Shown piece after piece: positions 27,609-38,955 of a DNA stretch of 64,000 bases. The notes below the pieces were generated by a model, which saw only the letters and a list, made by a program, of their open reading frames with translations, did no database searches and was not told the DNA's origin. This DNA is from Pseudomonas sp. R4-35-07. GTDB taxonomy: Bacteria; Pseudomonadota; Gammaproteobacteria; Pseudomonadales; Pseudomonadaceae. The first letter of the stretch is position 1, and the number at the start of each line of letters is the position of its first letter. Both the position numbers and the translations under genes were made by a program. The stretch lies in the NCBI RefSeq assembly GCF_003852235.1, contig NZ_CP027732.1, positions 2,790,001 to 2,854,000 of the forward strand. The letters are read 5' to 3'.

Positions 27609-28196
27609 ATGAGCTTGATCATTTCCATGGCTGCCTTCGCCCTCGCCACTTCCATTACGCCTGGGCCGGTCAACGTGGTCGCCCTGAGCAGCGGCGCGCG
27701 CTTCGGGTTTGCTGCCAGCCAGAAGCACGTGTTCGGCGCTGCGCTCGGCTTCACGCTGCTGTTGATACTGATCGGCCTGGGCCTGCACGAGGTGCTGCTG
27801 CGCTGGCCGATCCTGACCCAACTGATCCAGTGGGGCGGGGTGGCCTTTTTGCTGTACATGGCCTGGAAGCTCGCCGTCGATGATGGCCAGTTGCAGGCCG
27901 ATGGCGCCGCCACGGCGCCATCGATGTTGTACGGCGCGATCATGCAGTGGCTCAACCCCAAGGCCTGGCTGGCCTGTGTGGCGGGAATGGGGCTGTTTGC
28001 GGCGGACGGCGATGCCGGGCAAGTCTGGTTGTTCGCTGGCCTCTACCTGGTGATCTGCTACCTGTCGGTGGCGTGCTGGGCCTATGCCGGAACGTTTCTG
28101 CGGCGCTACCTGCACAATCCCCAGGGTGTCAGAGTATTCAACCGCTCGATGGCCGCGTTGCTGGTGGCCAGTGTGGGTTATTTGCTGATGGCTTGA
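27609..28196 (+). CDS. LysE/RhtB-family amino-acid exporter
   Basis: A 195-residue inner-membrane protein with about six spans. The N-terminal ITPGPVNVVALSSGARFGF is the LysE/RhtB family signature, followed by QWGGVAFLLYMAWKL and MQWLNPKAWLACV. I chose the ATG at 27609, six bases after AAAAGGA, over one at 27585. It is convergent with an AraC-family regulator whose 3' end overlaps it by 59 bases; LysE exporters and AraC regulators are frequent partners. Confidence 0.92.
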   Translation: MSLIISMAAFALATSITPGPVNVVALSSGARFGFAASQKHVFGAALGFTLLLILIGLGLHEVLLRWPILTQLIQWGGVAFLLYMAWKLAVDDGQLQADGAATAPSMLYGAIMQWLNPKAWLACVAGMGLFAADGDAGQVWLFAGLYLVICYLSVACWAYAGTFLRRYLHNPQGVRVFNRSMAALLVASVGYLLMA

Positions 28197-29031
28197 GTAT
28201 TTCGCGGTATTGCCCGGGCGTGGCGGCGAAATGCTGCTTGAACGCACGCTGGAAATGCGCCTGGTCGGCAAAGCCTGCGGCCAGGGCCACGTCGGCAATC
28301 AGCTCGCCATGGCGCAGCTGGGTGCGGGCGAACTGGATACGGCGATTGACCAGAAAGGCATGGGGTGTCAGCCCGTAATACTGTTTGAAGGCGCGAATCA
28401 AATAAGACGGCGACAGCTCGGCCGCCTGGCAAATGTCCTCGAGCTTCAGGGCCTCGGTGCAGTGTTCACGGATGTAGTCGGCGGCCCGCTCCAACTTGTG
28501 ATTGACCTCCCGTACCGGTGCGAGCGAAGGATTCAGGCGCTGCTGCACCTCGCTGAAATAGCTCACCAGCGCGCTCTGTTTGTGCAGCAGTTCGGCCCGC
28601 TCATCCACCAACAGGCGGTACAACGCCAGCAAGCCGTTGTACAACGACGGGTCCCGCGTATGGGGGGTGTTGAACGGGCGGTAACCCTGGTCGGTACTGA
28701 AGCCCAGTTGATGCTGCAGGTCGGTCAGCCAGGGCGTGTCGAGGTAGAGCATATGGTAGGACCAATGCTCGTTTTCGATGGGATTGCAGGCATGCACATC
28801 GCCGGGGTTCATCAACACCACGGTGCCGGCGCTGATCTGGTAGGTCTGCGCGCCATGGTGGTAATAGCTGCGCCCGCGGGTGATTGCGCCAATGGAAAAA
28901 TGTTCATGGGCATGCCGCGTGTACGTCACCTTGCGCCCGTCGGCGATGGTGCGCGCCTCGATGAAGGGCAAGCGCTCGTCGCGCCAGAAACGCGGCGAGT
29001 GCGAAGGGTGGGCGCGAGTGTTCAACGACAT
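28138..29031 (-). CDS. AraC-family transcriptional regulator
   Basis: A 297-residue regulator. The N-terminal AraC_binding cupin region (about residues 20-150) contains HAHEHFSIGAITRG and VVLMNPGDVHACNP. Two HTH motifs follow (about 185-280), with LKLEDICQAAELSPSYLIRAFK and the second helix pair ending FQRAFKQHFAATPGQYR. The ATG at 29031 follows AGGAGTCCTCGCC. Its 3' end runs 59 bases into the convergent LysE-type gene, which it probably regulates. Confidence 0.92.
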   Translation of the reverse strand: MSLNTRAHPSHSPRFWRDERLPFIEARTIADGRKVTYTRHAHEHFSIGAITRGRSYYHHGAQTYQISAGTVVLMNPGDVHACNPIENEHWSYHMLYLDTPWLTDLQHQLGFSTDQGYRPFNTPHTRDPSLYNGLLALYRLLVDERAELLHKQSALVSYFSEVQQRLNPSLAPVREVNHKLERAADYIREHCTEALKLEDICQAAELSPSYLIRAFKQYYGLTPHAFLVNRRIQFARTQLRHGELIADVALAAGFADQAHFQRAFKQHFAATPGQYREILKPSANNPHWPPATRPSSG

Positions 29032-29047
29032 GGCGAGGACTCCTACG

Positions 29048-30649
<1,602 letters not shown>

Positions 30650-30650
30650 C

Positions 30651-31670
30651 TCATTTCCTCGGGTCGAAGGCATCGCGAGCAGACTCGCCGATAAACACCA
30701 GCAGGCTCAACATGATCGCCAGCACGGCAAACGCGCTCATGCCCAGCCACGGCGCTTGCAGGTTGGATTTGCCCTGGGCCACCAGTTCGCCCAATGACGG
30801 CGAGCCGGCCGGTAGGCCGAAGCCCAGGAAGTCCAGGGCGGTGAGGGTGCCGATGGCGCCGGTGAGGATGAACGGCATGAACGTCATGGTCGAAACCATC
30901 GCATTGGGCAGGATATGGCGGAACATGATCGCGCCGTTCTGCATGCCCAGCGCACGGGCCGCGCGCACATACTCCAGGTTACGCCCGCGCAGGAACTCGG
31001 CGCGCACCACGTCCACCAGGCTCATCCATGAGAACAGCAGCATGATGCCCAGCAGCCACCAGAAATTGGGCTGCACGAAGCTGGCGAGAATGATCAGCAG
31101 GTACAGCACTGGCAACCCGGACCAGATCTCCAGGAAACGTTGCCCGGCCAGGTCCACCCAACCGCCGTAAAAACCCTGCAGGGCGCCGGCGATCACGCCG
31201 ATGATCGAGCTGAGCACGGTCAGCGTCAGCGCAAACAGCACCGACACGCGAAAACCGTAGATGACCCGCGCCAGCACATCGCGGCCCTGGTCATCGGTGC
31301 CCAGTAGGTTGACGCTGGACGGCGGCGCTGGGGCCGGCACTTTCAGGTCGTAGTTGATGCTCTGGTAGCTGAACGGGATCGGTGCCCATAAGGTCCAGGC
31401 GTCCTTGGCCTTGAGCAGTTCCTGGATATACGGGCTCTTGTAGTTGGCTTCCAGGGGGAACTCGCCGCCGAAGGTGGTCTCCGGGTAGCGCTTGAGCGCC
31501 GGGAAGTACCAGTCACCGTCGAAGTGTACGGCCAGCGGTTTGTCGTTGGCGATCAACTCGGCGCCCAGGCTCAGCCCGAACAGGATCAGGAACAGCCACA
31601 GCGACCACCAGCCACGCTTGTTCGCCTTGAACCGCTCGAACCGGCGGCGATTGAGGGGGGACAGGTTCAT
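30651..31670 (-). CDS. yejE: Peptide ABC transporter permease (YejE/NppC type)
   Basis: A 339-residue DppC-like permease. The N-terminal cytoplasmic stretch RRRFERFKANKRGWWSL precedes TM1. The large soluble insert (about residues 40-130, with TTFGGEFPLEANYKSPYI) is typical of YejE. The EAA-type loop reads VRAARALGMQNGAIMFRHILPN. It starts one base after the yejB stop codon and its stop lies one base before the yejF start, so the three are tightly coupled. Confidence 0.93.
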   Translation of the reverse strand: MNLSPLNRRRFERFKANKRGWWSLWLFLILFGLSLGAELIANDKPLAVHFDGDWYFPALKRYPETTFGGEFPLEANYKSPYIQELLKAKDAWTLWAPIPFSYQSINYDLKVPAPAPPSSVNLLGTDDQGRDVLARVIYGFRVSVLFALTLTVLSSIIGVIAGALQGFYGGWVDLAGQRFLEIWSGLPVLYLLIILASFVQPNFWWLLGIMLLFSWMSLVDVVRAEFLRGRNLEYVRAARALGMQNGAIMFRHILPNAMVSTMTFMPFILTGAIGTLTALDFLGFGLPAGSPSLGELVAQGKSNLQAPWLGMSAFAVLAIMLSLLVFIGESARDAFDPRK

Positions 31671-31671
31671 C

Positions 31672-32745
31672 TCAATGCTCCCGGCTGGCGAAGTCGATAC
31701 GCGGATCGACCAGGGTGTAGGTGAGGTCACCGATCAGTTTCACGATCAGCCCCAGCAGGGTGAAGATAAACAGCGTGCCGAACACCACCGGATAGTCGCG
31801 GTTGATCGCCGCTTCAAAGCTCATCAGGCCGAGGCCGTCGAGGGAGAAGATCACTTCCACCAGTAAGGACCCGGTAAAGAAGATGCCGATGAAGGCCGAG
31901 GGAAAACCGGCGATCACCAGCAACATCGCGTTGCGGAACACATGGCCGTAGAGCACGCGGTGGTTGGTCAGGCCCTTGGCCTTGGCGGTGACCACGTACT
32001 GTTTGTTGATCTCGTCGAGAAAGCTGTTCTTGGTCAGCAGGGTCATGGTGGCGAAGTTACCGATTACCAGGGCGGTCACGGGCAGGGCCAGGTGCCAGAA
32101 GTAATCGAGCACCTTGGCGCCCCAACTCAATTCGTCGAAGTTGTTGGACGTCAGCCCGCGCAAGGGGAACCAGTCCAGGTAACTGCCGCCGGCAAACACC
32201 ACGATCAACAGAATGGCGAACAGGAACGCCGGGATCGCATAGCCGACGATGATTGCCGAACTGGTCCACACATCGAAATGGCTGCCGTGGCGCGTAGCCT
32301 TGGCGATGCCCAGGGGGATCGACACCAGGTACATGATCAGGGTGCTCCATAGCCCGAGGGAAATCGACACCGGCATCTTTTCCTTGATCAGGTCGATGAC
32401 CTTGGCATCACGGAAAAAACTGTCGCCGAAATCCAGCCGGGCATAGTTCTTGACCATGATCCACAGGCGTTCCGGCGCCGACTTGTCGAAGCCGTACATT
32501 TTCTCGATTTCCTTGATCAGCGCCGGGTCGAGCCCCTGGGCGCCGCGATAGCTGGAACCGGCCACCGCGACTTCGGCGCCGCCACCGGCGATACGGCTGG
32601 TGGCGCCGTCAAAGCCTTCGAGCTTGGCGATCATCTGTTCCACCGGCCCGCCGGGGGCGGCCTGGATGATCACGAAGTTGATCAGCAGAATGCCGAACAG
32701 CGTGGGGATGATCAGCAACAGGCGACGAACAATATAGGCCAGCAT
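31672..32745 (-). CDS. yejB: Peptide ABC transporter permease (YejB/NppB type)
   Basis: A 357-residue DppB-like permease. It opens [19 protein letters not shown], the usual first span. A soluble insertion follows (about 45-100), typical of YejB, and the EAA loop reads [21 protein letters not shown]. Its start codon abuts the stop of the upstream binding-protein gene directly. Confidence 0.93.
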   Translation of the reverse strand: MLAYIVRRLLLIIPTLFGILLINFVIIQAAPGGPVEQMIAKLEGFDGATSRIAGGGAEVAVAGSSYRGAQGLDPALIKEIEKMYGFDKSAPERLWIMVKNYARLDFGDSFFRDAKVIDLIKEKMPVSISLGLWSTLIMYLVSIPLGIAKATRHGSHFDVWTSSAIIVGYAIPAFLFAILLIVVFAGGSYLDWFPLRGLTSNNFDELSWGAKVLDYFWHLALPVTALVIGNFATMTLLTKNSFLDEINKQYVVTAKAKGLTNHRVLYGHVFRNAMLLVIAGFPSAFIGIFFTGSLLVEVIFSLDGLGLMSFEAAINRDYPVVFGTLFIFTLLGLIVKLIGDLTYTLVDPRIDFASREH

Positions 32746-34584
32746 TCAATCGCCTCCGCTCGCCGCTTCGGCGCTTTGTGTGGTGTCCAGGGGGATCGCC
32801 GGTTTGACGTCGGGTTTGGCCCACCAGGTGGCGGTGCCGACGTCATAGCGCGGCGAGACTTGCGGATGGCCGAGGTGGTCCCAATACGCCACACGGAAGG
32901 TCTTGATGTGCCAGTTGGGGATCACGTAGTAACCGAACTGCAGCACGCGGTCCAGCGCCCTGGCGTGGGCGATCAGGCTTTTGCGCGAGTCGGCGTCGAT
33001 CAGTTGTTCGACCAGTTGGTCGACGGCCGGGTCTTTCAGGCCCATGTAGTTGCGGCTGCCGGGTTTGTCGGCGCTGGACGACTTCCAGAACTCACGCTGC
33101 TCATTACCCGGCGAGGTGGATTGCGGAAAGCTGCCCACCAGCATGTCGAAATCCCGCGAGCGCAGGCGGTTGATGAACTGCGACACGTCAACCCGGCGAA
33201 TCACCAGGTCGATGCCCAGGTCGGCCAGGTTGCGCTTGAACGGCAGCAGGATGCGCTCGAATTCGGTCTGGGCCAGCAGGAATTCAAGGGTGACCGGTTT
33301 GCCGGTGGTGTCGACCATCTTGTCGTCGACGATCTTCCAGCCGGCCTCTTGCAGCAGCTGATACGCCTCGCGCTGCTGCGCACGGATCATGCCGCTACCG
33401 TCGGTTTTGGAGGGCTCGAAGGACTGGGTGAAGACTTCGGCAGGGATCTTGTCGCGCAGGGGCTCGAGAATCGCCAGTTCATCCGGGCTGGGTAAACCGG
33501 TGGCGGCCATTTCCGAGTTTTCGAAGTAACTGCGCGTGCGGGTATAGGCGCCATTGAACAACTGTTTGTTGCTCCATTCGAAATCCAGCAACAGGCTGAT
33601 GGCCTTGCGCACCCGGACATCCTGAAACATCGGTTTGCGCGTATTGAACACGAAACCCTGCATACCGGTGGGATTGCCGTTGGGGATTTCTTCTTTGATC
33701 AAGCGGCCCTCGGCTACCGCCGGAATGTTGTAGGCGTTGGCCCAGTTTTTCGCGCTGAACTCCAGCCAATAATCGAACTGCACGGCTTTCAGGGCTTCCA
33801 GGGACACGGTGCTGTCGCGGTAATAGTCAGTGATGCGGTTATCGAAATTGTAGAAACCCTTGGCTACCGGCAGGTCCTTGGCCCAGTAGTCCTTGACCCG
33901 CTCGTAGCGAATCATGCGCCCGGCCTTTACCTCAGCCACCTTGTACGGGCCACTGCCCAGCGGAATTTCCAGGTTGCCCTTGGAAAAGTCCCGGCTGGCC
34001 CACCAATGTTTGGGCAGTACCGGCAATTGCCCGAGGATCAGTGGCAGCTCACGGTTGTTGGTGCGCTTGAATTTGAACAGCACCCGCAACGGGTCCTCGG
34101 CGACCACTTCATCCACGTCGGCGTAGTAAGTGCGGTAGAGCGGGGTGCCATCCTTGATCAGGGTCTGGAAGGTGAACACCACGTCTTCGGCGCGGATCGG
34201 GTGGCCATCATGGAAGCGTGCCTCGGGCCGCAGATAGAAGCGCACCCAACTGTTGTCCGGCGCCTTTTCGATCTTGCCGGCCACCAGGCCGTATTCGGTG
34301 ATGGGCTCGTCCAGGCTCTGCATGGCCAGGGTGTCGTAGATCAACGGCAGATTGTCTGCGGGCACGCCTTTGCTGATGTAGGGGTTGAGGCTGTCAAAGC
34401 CGCCCATGGCCGACTCGCGGAAGGTGCCGCCCTTGGGGGCGTCGGGGTTCACATAGTCAAAATGCTTGAAATCGGCGGGATACTTGGGCGGCTCGTTATA
34501 CAACGTCAACGCATGTTGCGGGGCGGCCTGGGCCGCGCTGCACAGCAACAGGCTGGCGAATAGAGTACTGCGCAAAGACATCAT
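32746..34584 (-). CDS. yejA: Extracellular peptide-binding protein (YejA/NppA2 type)
   Basis: A 612-residue SBP_bac_5 protein. I chose ATG 34584 because it overlaps the upstream stop codon by 4 bases (ATGA) and opens a clean signal peptide (about residues 1-19, ending CSAAQA). Family stretches are FDSLNPYISKG, SWVRFYLRPEARFHDGHPIRAEDVVF and RNYMGLKDPAVDQLVEQL. It is the second of two related but distinct binding proteins encoded in tandem in this operon, presumably widening the ligand range of the importer. Confidence 0.93.
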   Translation of the reverse strand: MMSLRSTLFASLLLCSAAQAAPQHALTLYNEPPKYPADFKHFDYVNPDAPKGGTFRESAMGGFDSLNPYISKGVPADNLPLIYDTLAMQSLDEPITEYGLVAGKIEKAPDNSWVRFYLRPEARFHDGHPIRAEDVVFTFQTLIKDGTPLYRTYYADVDEVVAEDPLRVLFKFKRTNNRELPLILGQLPVLPKHWWASRDFSKGNLEIPLGSGPYKVAEVKAGRMIRYERVKDYWAKDLPVAKGFYNFDNRITDYYRDSTVSLEALKAVQFDYWLEFSAKNWANAYNIPAVAEGRLIKEEIPNGNPTGMQGFVFNTRKPMFQDVRVRKAISLLLDFEWSNKQLFNGAYTRTRSYFENSEMAATGLPSPDELAILEPLRDKIPAEVFTQSFEPSKTDGSGMIRAQQREAYQLLQEAGWKIVDDKMVDTTGKPVTLEFLLAQTEFERILLPFKRNLADLGIDLVIRRVDVSQFINRLRSRDFDMLVGSFPQSTSPGNEQREFWKSSSADKPGSRNYMGLKDPAVDQLVEQLIDADSRKSLIAHARALDRVLQFGYYVIPNWHIKTFRVAYWDHLGHPQVSPRYDVGTATWWAKPDVKPAIPLDTTQSAEAASGGD

Positions 34585-36410
34585 TGGGCTTTCTCCGAAG
34601 CTTTCAGCCACCATGCGCTCAAGCCCAGGCTGTAGGGCGGCGTGGTGACAAACGCGAACCGGTTGCGGTACGCCAGGCGATGATAGTTGAGGTACCAATT
34701 GGGAATGCTGTAGTGCTGCCACAGCAGCACCCGGTCCAGGGCGCGGCCGGCGGCCAGTTGTTCTTCGCGGGTCTGGGCCGCGAGCAGTTGTTCCAGCAGG
34801 TGGTCGACCACGGGGTTGGCGATGCCGGCGTAATTCTTGCTGCCCTTGATGGCAGCCTGGCTGGAATGGAAGTACTGCCACTGTTCCAGCCCTGGGCTGA
34901 GGGTCTGGTTGAGGGTGACCAGGATCATGTCGAAGTCGAACTGGTCGAGGCGCTGCTTGTACTGCGCACGGTCAACGGTGCGCAGGTGCGCGTCGATGCC
35001 GATACTGATCAGGTTCTCGACATAGGGCTGCAGGATGCGCTCCAGGTTCGGGTTGACCAGCAGGATTTCCAGGCGCAGCGGTTGCCCATCCTGGTTCAAC
35101 AGGCGTTGGCCGGACAGCTTCCAGCCGGCCTCGCCGAGCAGGCCCAGGGCGCGGCGCAGGGTGTCGCGGGGGATGCCGCGACCGTCGGTTTGCGGCAGGC
35201 TGAAGGCCTGGGTAAACAGCTTGGCCGGCAGTTGGTCGCGGTAGGGCGAGAGCATCAGCCACTCGTGACCGACCGGAACGCCGGTGGCGGAAAATTCGCT
35301 GTTGGGGTAGTAACTCAAGGCGCGTTTGTAGGCATTGCTGAACAGGGTGCGGTTGGTCCATTCGAAGTCGAACATCAACCCCAGGGCTTCGCGCACCTGG
35401 GGCTGGCTGAAGGCCGGGCGCCGGGTGTTGATGAACAGGCCCTGGCTCTGAGTGGGGATGCGGTGGGCGATCTGCGCCTTGATAACCTCGCCGCGGTTCA
35501 CCGCCGGGAAGTGGTAGCCGGTGTCCCAGTTCTTGGCCTGGTGTTCGATATAAATGTCGAATTCGCCCGCCTTGAAGGCTTCAAAGGCGACGTCGCTGTC
35601 GCGGTAGAACTCCACCTCGACCTTGTTGTAGTTATACAAACCCTGGTTGACCGGCAGGTTCTTGCCCCAGTAATCCTTGACCCGTTCGAACACCAGCTGG
35701 CGGCCGGGGGTGACCTTGCTGATGCGGTACGGCCCGCTGCCCAGTGACGGCTCGAAGGTGGTGGCCTTGAAGTCGCGGTTCTTCCAGTAATGCTGGGGCA
35801 GCACGGGCAACTCGCCCAGGCGCAGGATCAGCAGCGGGTTGCCGGCGCGCTTGAACACAAAACGAATGCGATGGCGATTGAGGATGTCGACCCGCGCCAC
35901 TTCCTGCAGGTTGGTGCGGTATTGCGGGTGGCCTTCGGTCAACAGGGTTCGGTAGGAAAACGCCACGTCATCGGCAGTAATCGGTGCCCCATCGTGAAAA
36001 CGCGCCTCGTGGCGCAGGTTGAACACGACCCAGCTGCGGTCCTCGCTGTATTCCACCGATTGGGCAATCAGCCCGTAGCTGGACGTCGGCTCATCGCCAG
36101 AAGGGGCGTACTGGCCGGTGCCGACCATCAGCGGTTCGTTCAGCTCGTTGACGCCGTACTGCAGGAAGTTACCGGTGGAAACCGGGCTGGTGCCCTTGAA
36201 GGTATAAGGATTGAGGGTGTCGAACGTGCCAAAGGCCATCACCCGCAGTGTTCCGCCTTTCGGCGCTGCAGGGTTTACCCAATCGTAATGGGTGAATTTG
36301 GCCGGGTACTTGAGTGTGCCGAACTGCGCGTAACCGTGGCTCTCGGTAATCGTCGCGTTCGCAGCAAAGCTCAAGGCCAGACTTATTAGTAGAAGGAGGG
36401 AACGCTTCAA
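34581..36410 (-). CDS. Extracellular peptide-binding protein (YejA/NppA1 type)
   Basis: A 609-residue SBP_bac_5 protein and the first gene of the importer operon. The start is a TTG at 36410 opening the signal peptide (about residues 1-20, ending FAANA); no ATG lies in the signal peptide, and the ribosome site is weak. Key stretches are TLNPYTFKGTSPV, SWVVFNLRHEARFHDGAPITADDVAF and KNYAGIANPVVDHLLEQLL. It is a paralogue of the next gene by shared motif order. A REPIN lies 96 bases upstream of the start. Confidence 0.92.
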   Translation of the reverse strand: MKRSLLLLISLALSFAANATITESHGYAQFGTLKYPAKFTHYDWVNPAAPKGGTLRVMAFGTFDTLNPYTFKGTSPVSTGNFLQYGVNELNEPLMVGTGQYAPSGDEPTSSYGLIAQSVEYSEDRSWVVFNLRHEARFHDGAPITADDVAFSYRTLLTEGHPQYRTNLQEVARVDILNRHRIRFVFKRAGNPLLILRLGELPVLPQHYWKNRDFKATTFEPSLGSGPYRISKVTPGRQLVFERVKDYWGKNLPVNQGLYNYNKVEVEFYRDSDVAFEAFKAGEFDIYIEHQAKNWDTGYHFPAVNRGEVIKAQIAHRIPTQSQGLFINTRRPAFSQPQVREALGLMFDFEWTNRTLFSNAYKRALSYYPNSEFSATGVPVGHEWLMLSPYRDQLPAKLFTQAFSLPQTDGRGIPRDTLRRALGLLGEAGWKLSGQRLLNQDGQPLRLEILLVNPNLERILQPYVENLISIGIDAHLRTVDRAQYKQRLDQFDFDMILVTLNQTLSPGLEQWQYFHSSQAAIKGSKNYAGIANPVVDHLLEQLLAAQTREEQLAAGRALDRVLLWQHYSIPNWYLNYHRLAYRNRFAFVTTPPYSLGLSAWWLKASEKAQ

Positions 36411-36505
36411 GTCAGAGATCCGATCCGGGCGGCTTGGGCTTTATGATCGGTACAGTAACAGCTTGTTCCGGATGGAAAAAGGCTGCTGAGAGCACTGAAG
36501 ATCCA

Positions 36506-36597
36506 ATGTGGGAGGGGGCTTGCCCCCGATAGCTTTGTGCCAGTCAGTACATAGGCTAACTGACCCACCGCTATCGGGAGCAAGCCCCCTCCCACAT
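36506..36597. repeat. REPIN
   Basis: Inverted REP pair between mltD and the first binding-protein gene, both on the minus strand. The left copy ends CTTGCCCCCGATAGC. Confidence 0.9.
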
Positions 36598-36623
36598 TAG
36601 GTTCCCCGGCGTACTTCAGGCCT

Positions 36624-38024
36624 TTATCTTGGCCCGGAAACCACCAGCATCTGCCCAGGCTTCAACGCCTGGCCGGTGCGTGGGTTCCAACGCTTGAGAT
36701 GTTGCATCTCGACGTTGAAGCGCTTGGCGACCATGTACAGCGAGTCGCCTTTCTTGACCTTGTACTGCACCGGTTTGGTCGCGGCGGCTTTACGCGTGTC
36801 CTGCATCACCAGGGTCTGGCCGACCTTGAGCGCCTGGCCGTTGAGCTTGTTCCAGCGCTGCAGGTCATGCACATCGACCTTGTTGGCCTTGGCGATCAGC
36901 GTGAGGTTGTCGCCAGTGCGCACCTTGTAGCTGCGGGTACGCCCGGCCACCGCCTTGGTCTCGACTTCGTCGAACACCGGCTTTTTCGGGCGCATGCTCA
37001 ACAATTCTTCCGGCTTCATCGTCGACAGGGTGCTGGTGAGCAGTTGCGCCTTGGAGGTGGGCACCAGCAAATGCTGGGGGCCGTCCAGGGTGGTGCGTTG
37101 TTTCAGGGCCGGGTTGAGCTGGAACAGCTCGTCTTCATCGATTTCCGCCAGCGCGGCGACCCGGGACAGGTCCATGCTTTGCTTGACTTCAACCACTTCG
37201 AAATACGGCGTGTTGGCAATCGGGTTGAGGTTGACGCCATACGCCTCGGGGGCCAGCACCACCTGGGACAACGCCAGGAATTTGGGCACGTAGTCCTTGG
37301 TTTCCTGGGGCAGCGGCAGGTTCCAGTAGTCCGTCGGCAGGCCGAGCTTCTCGTTGCGCTCGATGGCACGGCTCACCGTGCCTTCACCGGCATTGTAGGC
37401 CGCCAGGGCCAGCAGCCAGTCGCCGTTGAACATGTCATGCAGACGCGTCAGGTAGTCCAGTGCGGCGGTGGTGGAGGCGGTGATATCGCGGCGACCGTCG
37501 TAGGCGCGGGTCTGGCGCAGGTTGAAGTAGCGCCCGGTGGACGGAATGAACTGCCACAAGCCGACCGCATCGCTGCGCGAATAGGCCATCGGGTTGTAGG
37601 CACTTTCAATCACTGGCAGCAGCGCCAGCTCCAGGGGCATGTTGCGTTCTTCAAGGCGCTCGACGATGTAATGAATGTAGAGGCTGCCGCGTTCGCCGGC
37701 GTTCTCCAGGAAGGACGGGTTGCTGGCGAACCACAGGCGTTGTTGCTCGATGCGCGGGTTGACCCCTACGCCGTCCTGCAATTGAAAGCCCCGACGCATG
37801 CGTTCCCAGACATCCTGGGGCACTTCGGGGCTAGGCTTCTCTGAGAGCCAAATAGGTTTTTGCTTGATCTTGGCAGCAAGATTGGGTTTGGGTTGCACGG
37901 TGGATTGTGCAGCGTAATGAGTCGATTGGCAGCCCGCCAGAGTTGCGGAAACGGCCACCGCCACGGCTTGAGCCAGGCGGGTCAATGCGTCTGAAGAAAT
38001 GGATTTACGAATAGATGACGACAT
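36624..38024 (-). CDS. mltD: Membrane-bound lytic murein transglycosylase D
   Basis: A 466-residue lipoprotein with lipobox LAGC at about residues 28-31. The SLT domain (about 105-220) contains the catalytic glutamate in LLPVIESAYNP and the family block AVGLWQFIPSTGR. Two LysM peptidoglycan-binding repeats lie at about 330-375 (YKVRTGDNLTLIAKANKV) and 415-463 (YKVKKGDSLYMVAKRFNV). It cleaves the glycan chain to 1,6-anhydro products. The start at 38024 is chosen for the signal sequence; the ribosome site is weak. Order mltD-gloB-methyltransferase-rnhA-dnaQ is conserved in pseudomonads. Confidence 0.95.
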   Translation of the reverse strand: MSSSIRKSISSDALTRLAQAVAVAVSATLAGCQSTHYAAQSTVQPKPNLAAKIKQKPIWLSEKPSPEVPQDVWERMRRGFQLQDGVGVNPRIEQQRLWFASNPSFLENAGERGSLYIHYIVERLEERNMPLELALLPVIESAYNPMAYSRSDAVGLWQFIPSTGRYFNLRQTRAYDGRRDITASTTAALDYLTRLHDMFNGDWLLALAAYNAGEGTVSRAIERNEKLGLPTDYWNLPLPQETKDYVPKFLALSQVVLAPEAYGVNLNPIANTPYFEVVEVKQSMDLSRVAALAEIDEDELFQLNPALKQRTTLDGPQHLLVPTSKAQLLTSTLSTMKPEELLSMRPKKPVFDEVETKAVAGRTRSYKVRTGDNLTLIAKANKVDVHDLQRWNKLNGQALKVGQTLVMQDTRKAAATKPVQYKVKKGDSLYMVAKRFNVEMQHLKRWNPRTGQALKPGQMLVVSGPR

Positions 38025-38122
38025 TGGCTGGAAGTAAGTTCCGGGCAAAAATGTCGGGCGATTCTAGAAAGCGCTTCGGTTCCGGTCAACCATTCAGAAA
38101 TTACGTATCAGATTGCGTCCGC

Positions 38123-38890
38123 TTAGAACTTATCTTTCCAAGCCCTCAAGCTAGCAAACACCTCGGCCCCAGAGCGGTTGTCGCGTCCGTTCCGTTCGTC
38201 CGCTTTTTGTTTAACGGATGTTTCAGAGGTGCGTAGAAAAGGGTTGGTGCGTTTTTCCAGGGCCAGGTTGGACGGCAGCGTCATCTCGCCACGGGCGCGC
38301 AATTGAGCGACTTCTGCCACTCGTTCAGCGATGTCGGCATTATGCGGTTCCACGGCTTGGGCAAACTTGAGGTTACTTTGTGTGTATTCGTGGGTGCAGT
38401 ACACCAAGGTATCGGCAGGCAGGGCAGCCAGGCGTTCCAGGGACGCGTGCATCTGTTGCGGCGTGCCTTCGAACAGGCGACCGCAACCGCCGGCAAACAG
38501 GGTGTCGCCACACAGCAGCACGCCTTGATGGTAATAAGCGATGTGGCCAAGGGTGTGGCCGGGCACTGCATACACATCGAAATCCCAGCCGAGCACGGTG
38601 ATGCGGTCGTTGTCCTGCAAGTCGACGTCCCGTGCCGGGATTTTCTCGTTCGCGGGGCCATACACCCTGGCGCCGGTGACCGCCTTGAGTTGCTCGACGC
38701 CGCCGACGTGGTCATGGTGATGGTGGGTGACCAGGATATCGCTGAGGGTCCAGGCCGGGTTCTGCTTGAGCCAGGCGAGCACCGGCGCGGCGTCACCGGG
38801 GTCGACCACGGCGCAACGGTGGGTTTGCTCATCCTGTAACAACCAGATGTAGTTATCGGTGAAGGCGGGCAGGGCACTGATCTGTATCAT
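38123..38890 (-). CDS. gloB: Hydroxyacylglutathione hydrolase (glyoxalase II)
   Basis: A 255-residue metallo-beta-lactamase-fold enzyme that hydrolyses S-lactoylglutathione. The metal motif [10 protein letters not shown] is near residue 53. [15 protein letters not shown] and [14 protein letters not shown] carry further ligands, and the C-terminal NPFLRT is the glyoxalase II substrate-binding signature. The ATG at 38890 opens [17 protein letters not shown], the normal GloB N-terminus. It is divergent from the methyltransferase gene, 65 bases apart. Confidence 0.95.
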   Translation of the reverse strand: MIQISALPAFTDNYIWLLQDEQTHRCAVVDPGDAAPVLAWLKQNPAWTLSDILVTHHHHDHVGGVEQLKAVTGARVYGPANEKIPARDVDLQDNDRITVLGWDFDVYAVPGHTLGHIAYYHQGVLLCGDTLFAGGCGRLFEGTPQQMHASLERLAALPADTLVYCTHEYTQSNLKFAQAVEPHNADIAERVAEVAQLRARGEMTLPSNLALEKRTNPFLRTSETSVKQKADERNGRDNRSGAEVFASLRAWKDKF

Positions 38891-38955
38891 TCTTCGATTC
38901 GCCAAGCTGAACACATTGGTGCATCTTAGAACGTCTAGGCGAGTTGGAGAATGCA

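Noticed and set aside
36407..36595. 62-residue minus-strand ORF
   Set aside because: Consists almost wholly of the REPIN upstream of the binding-protein gene.
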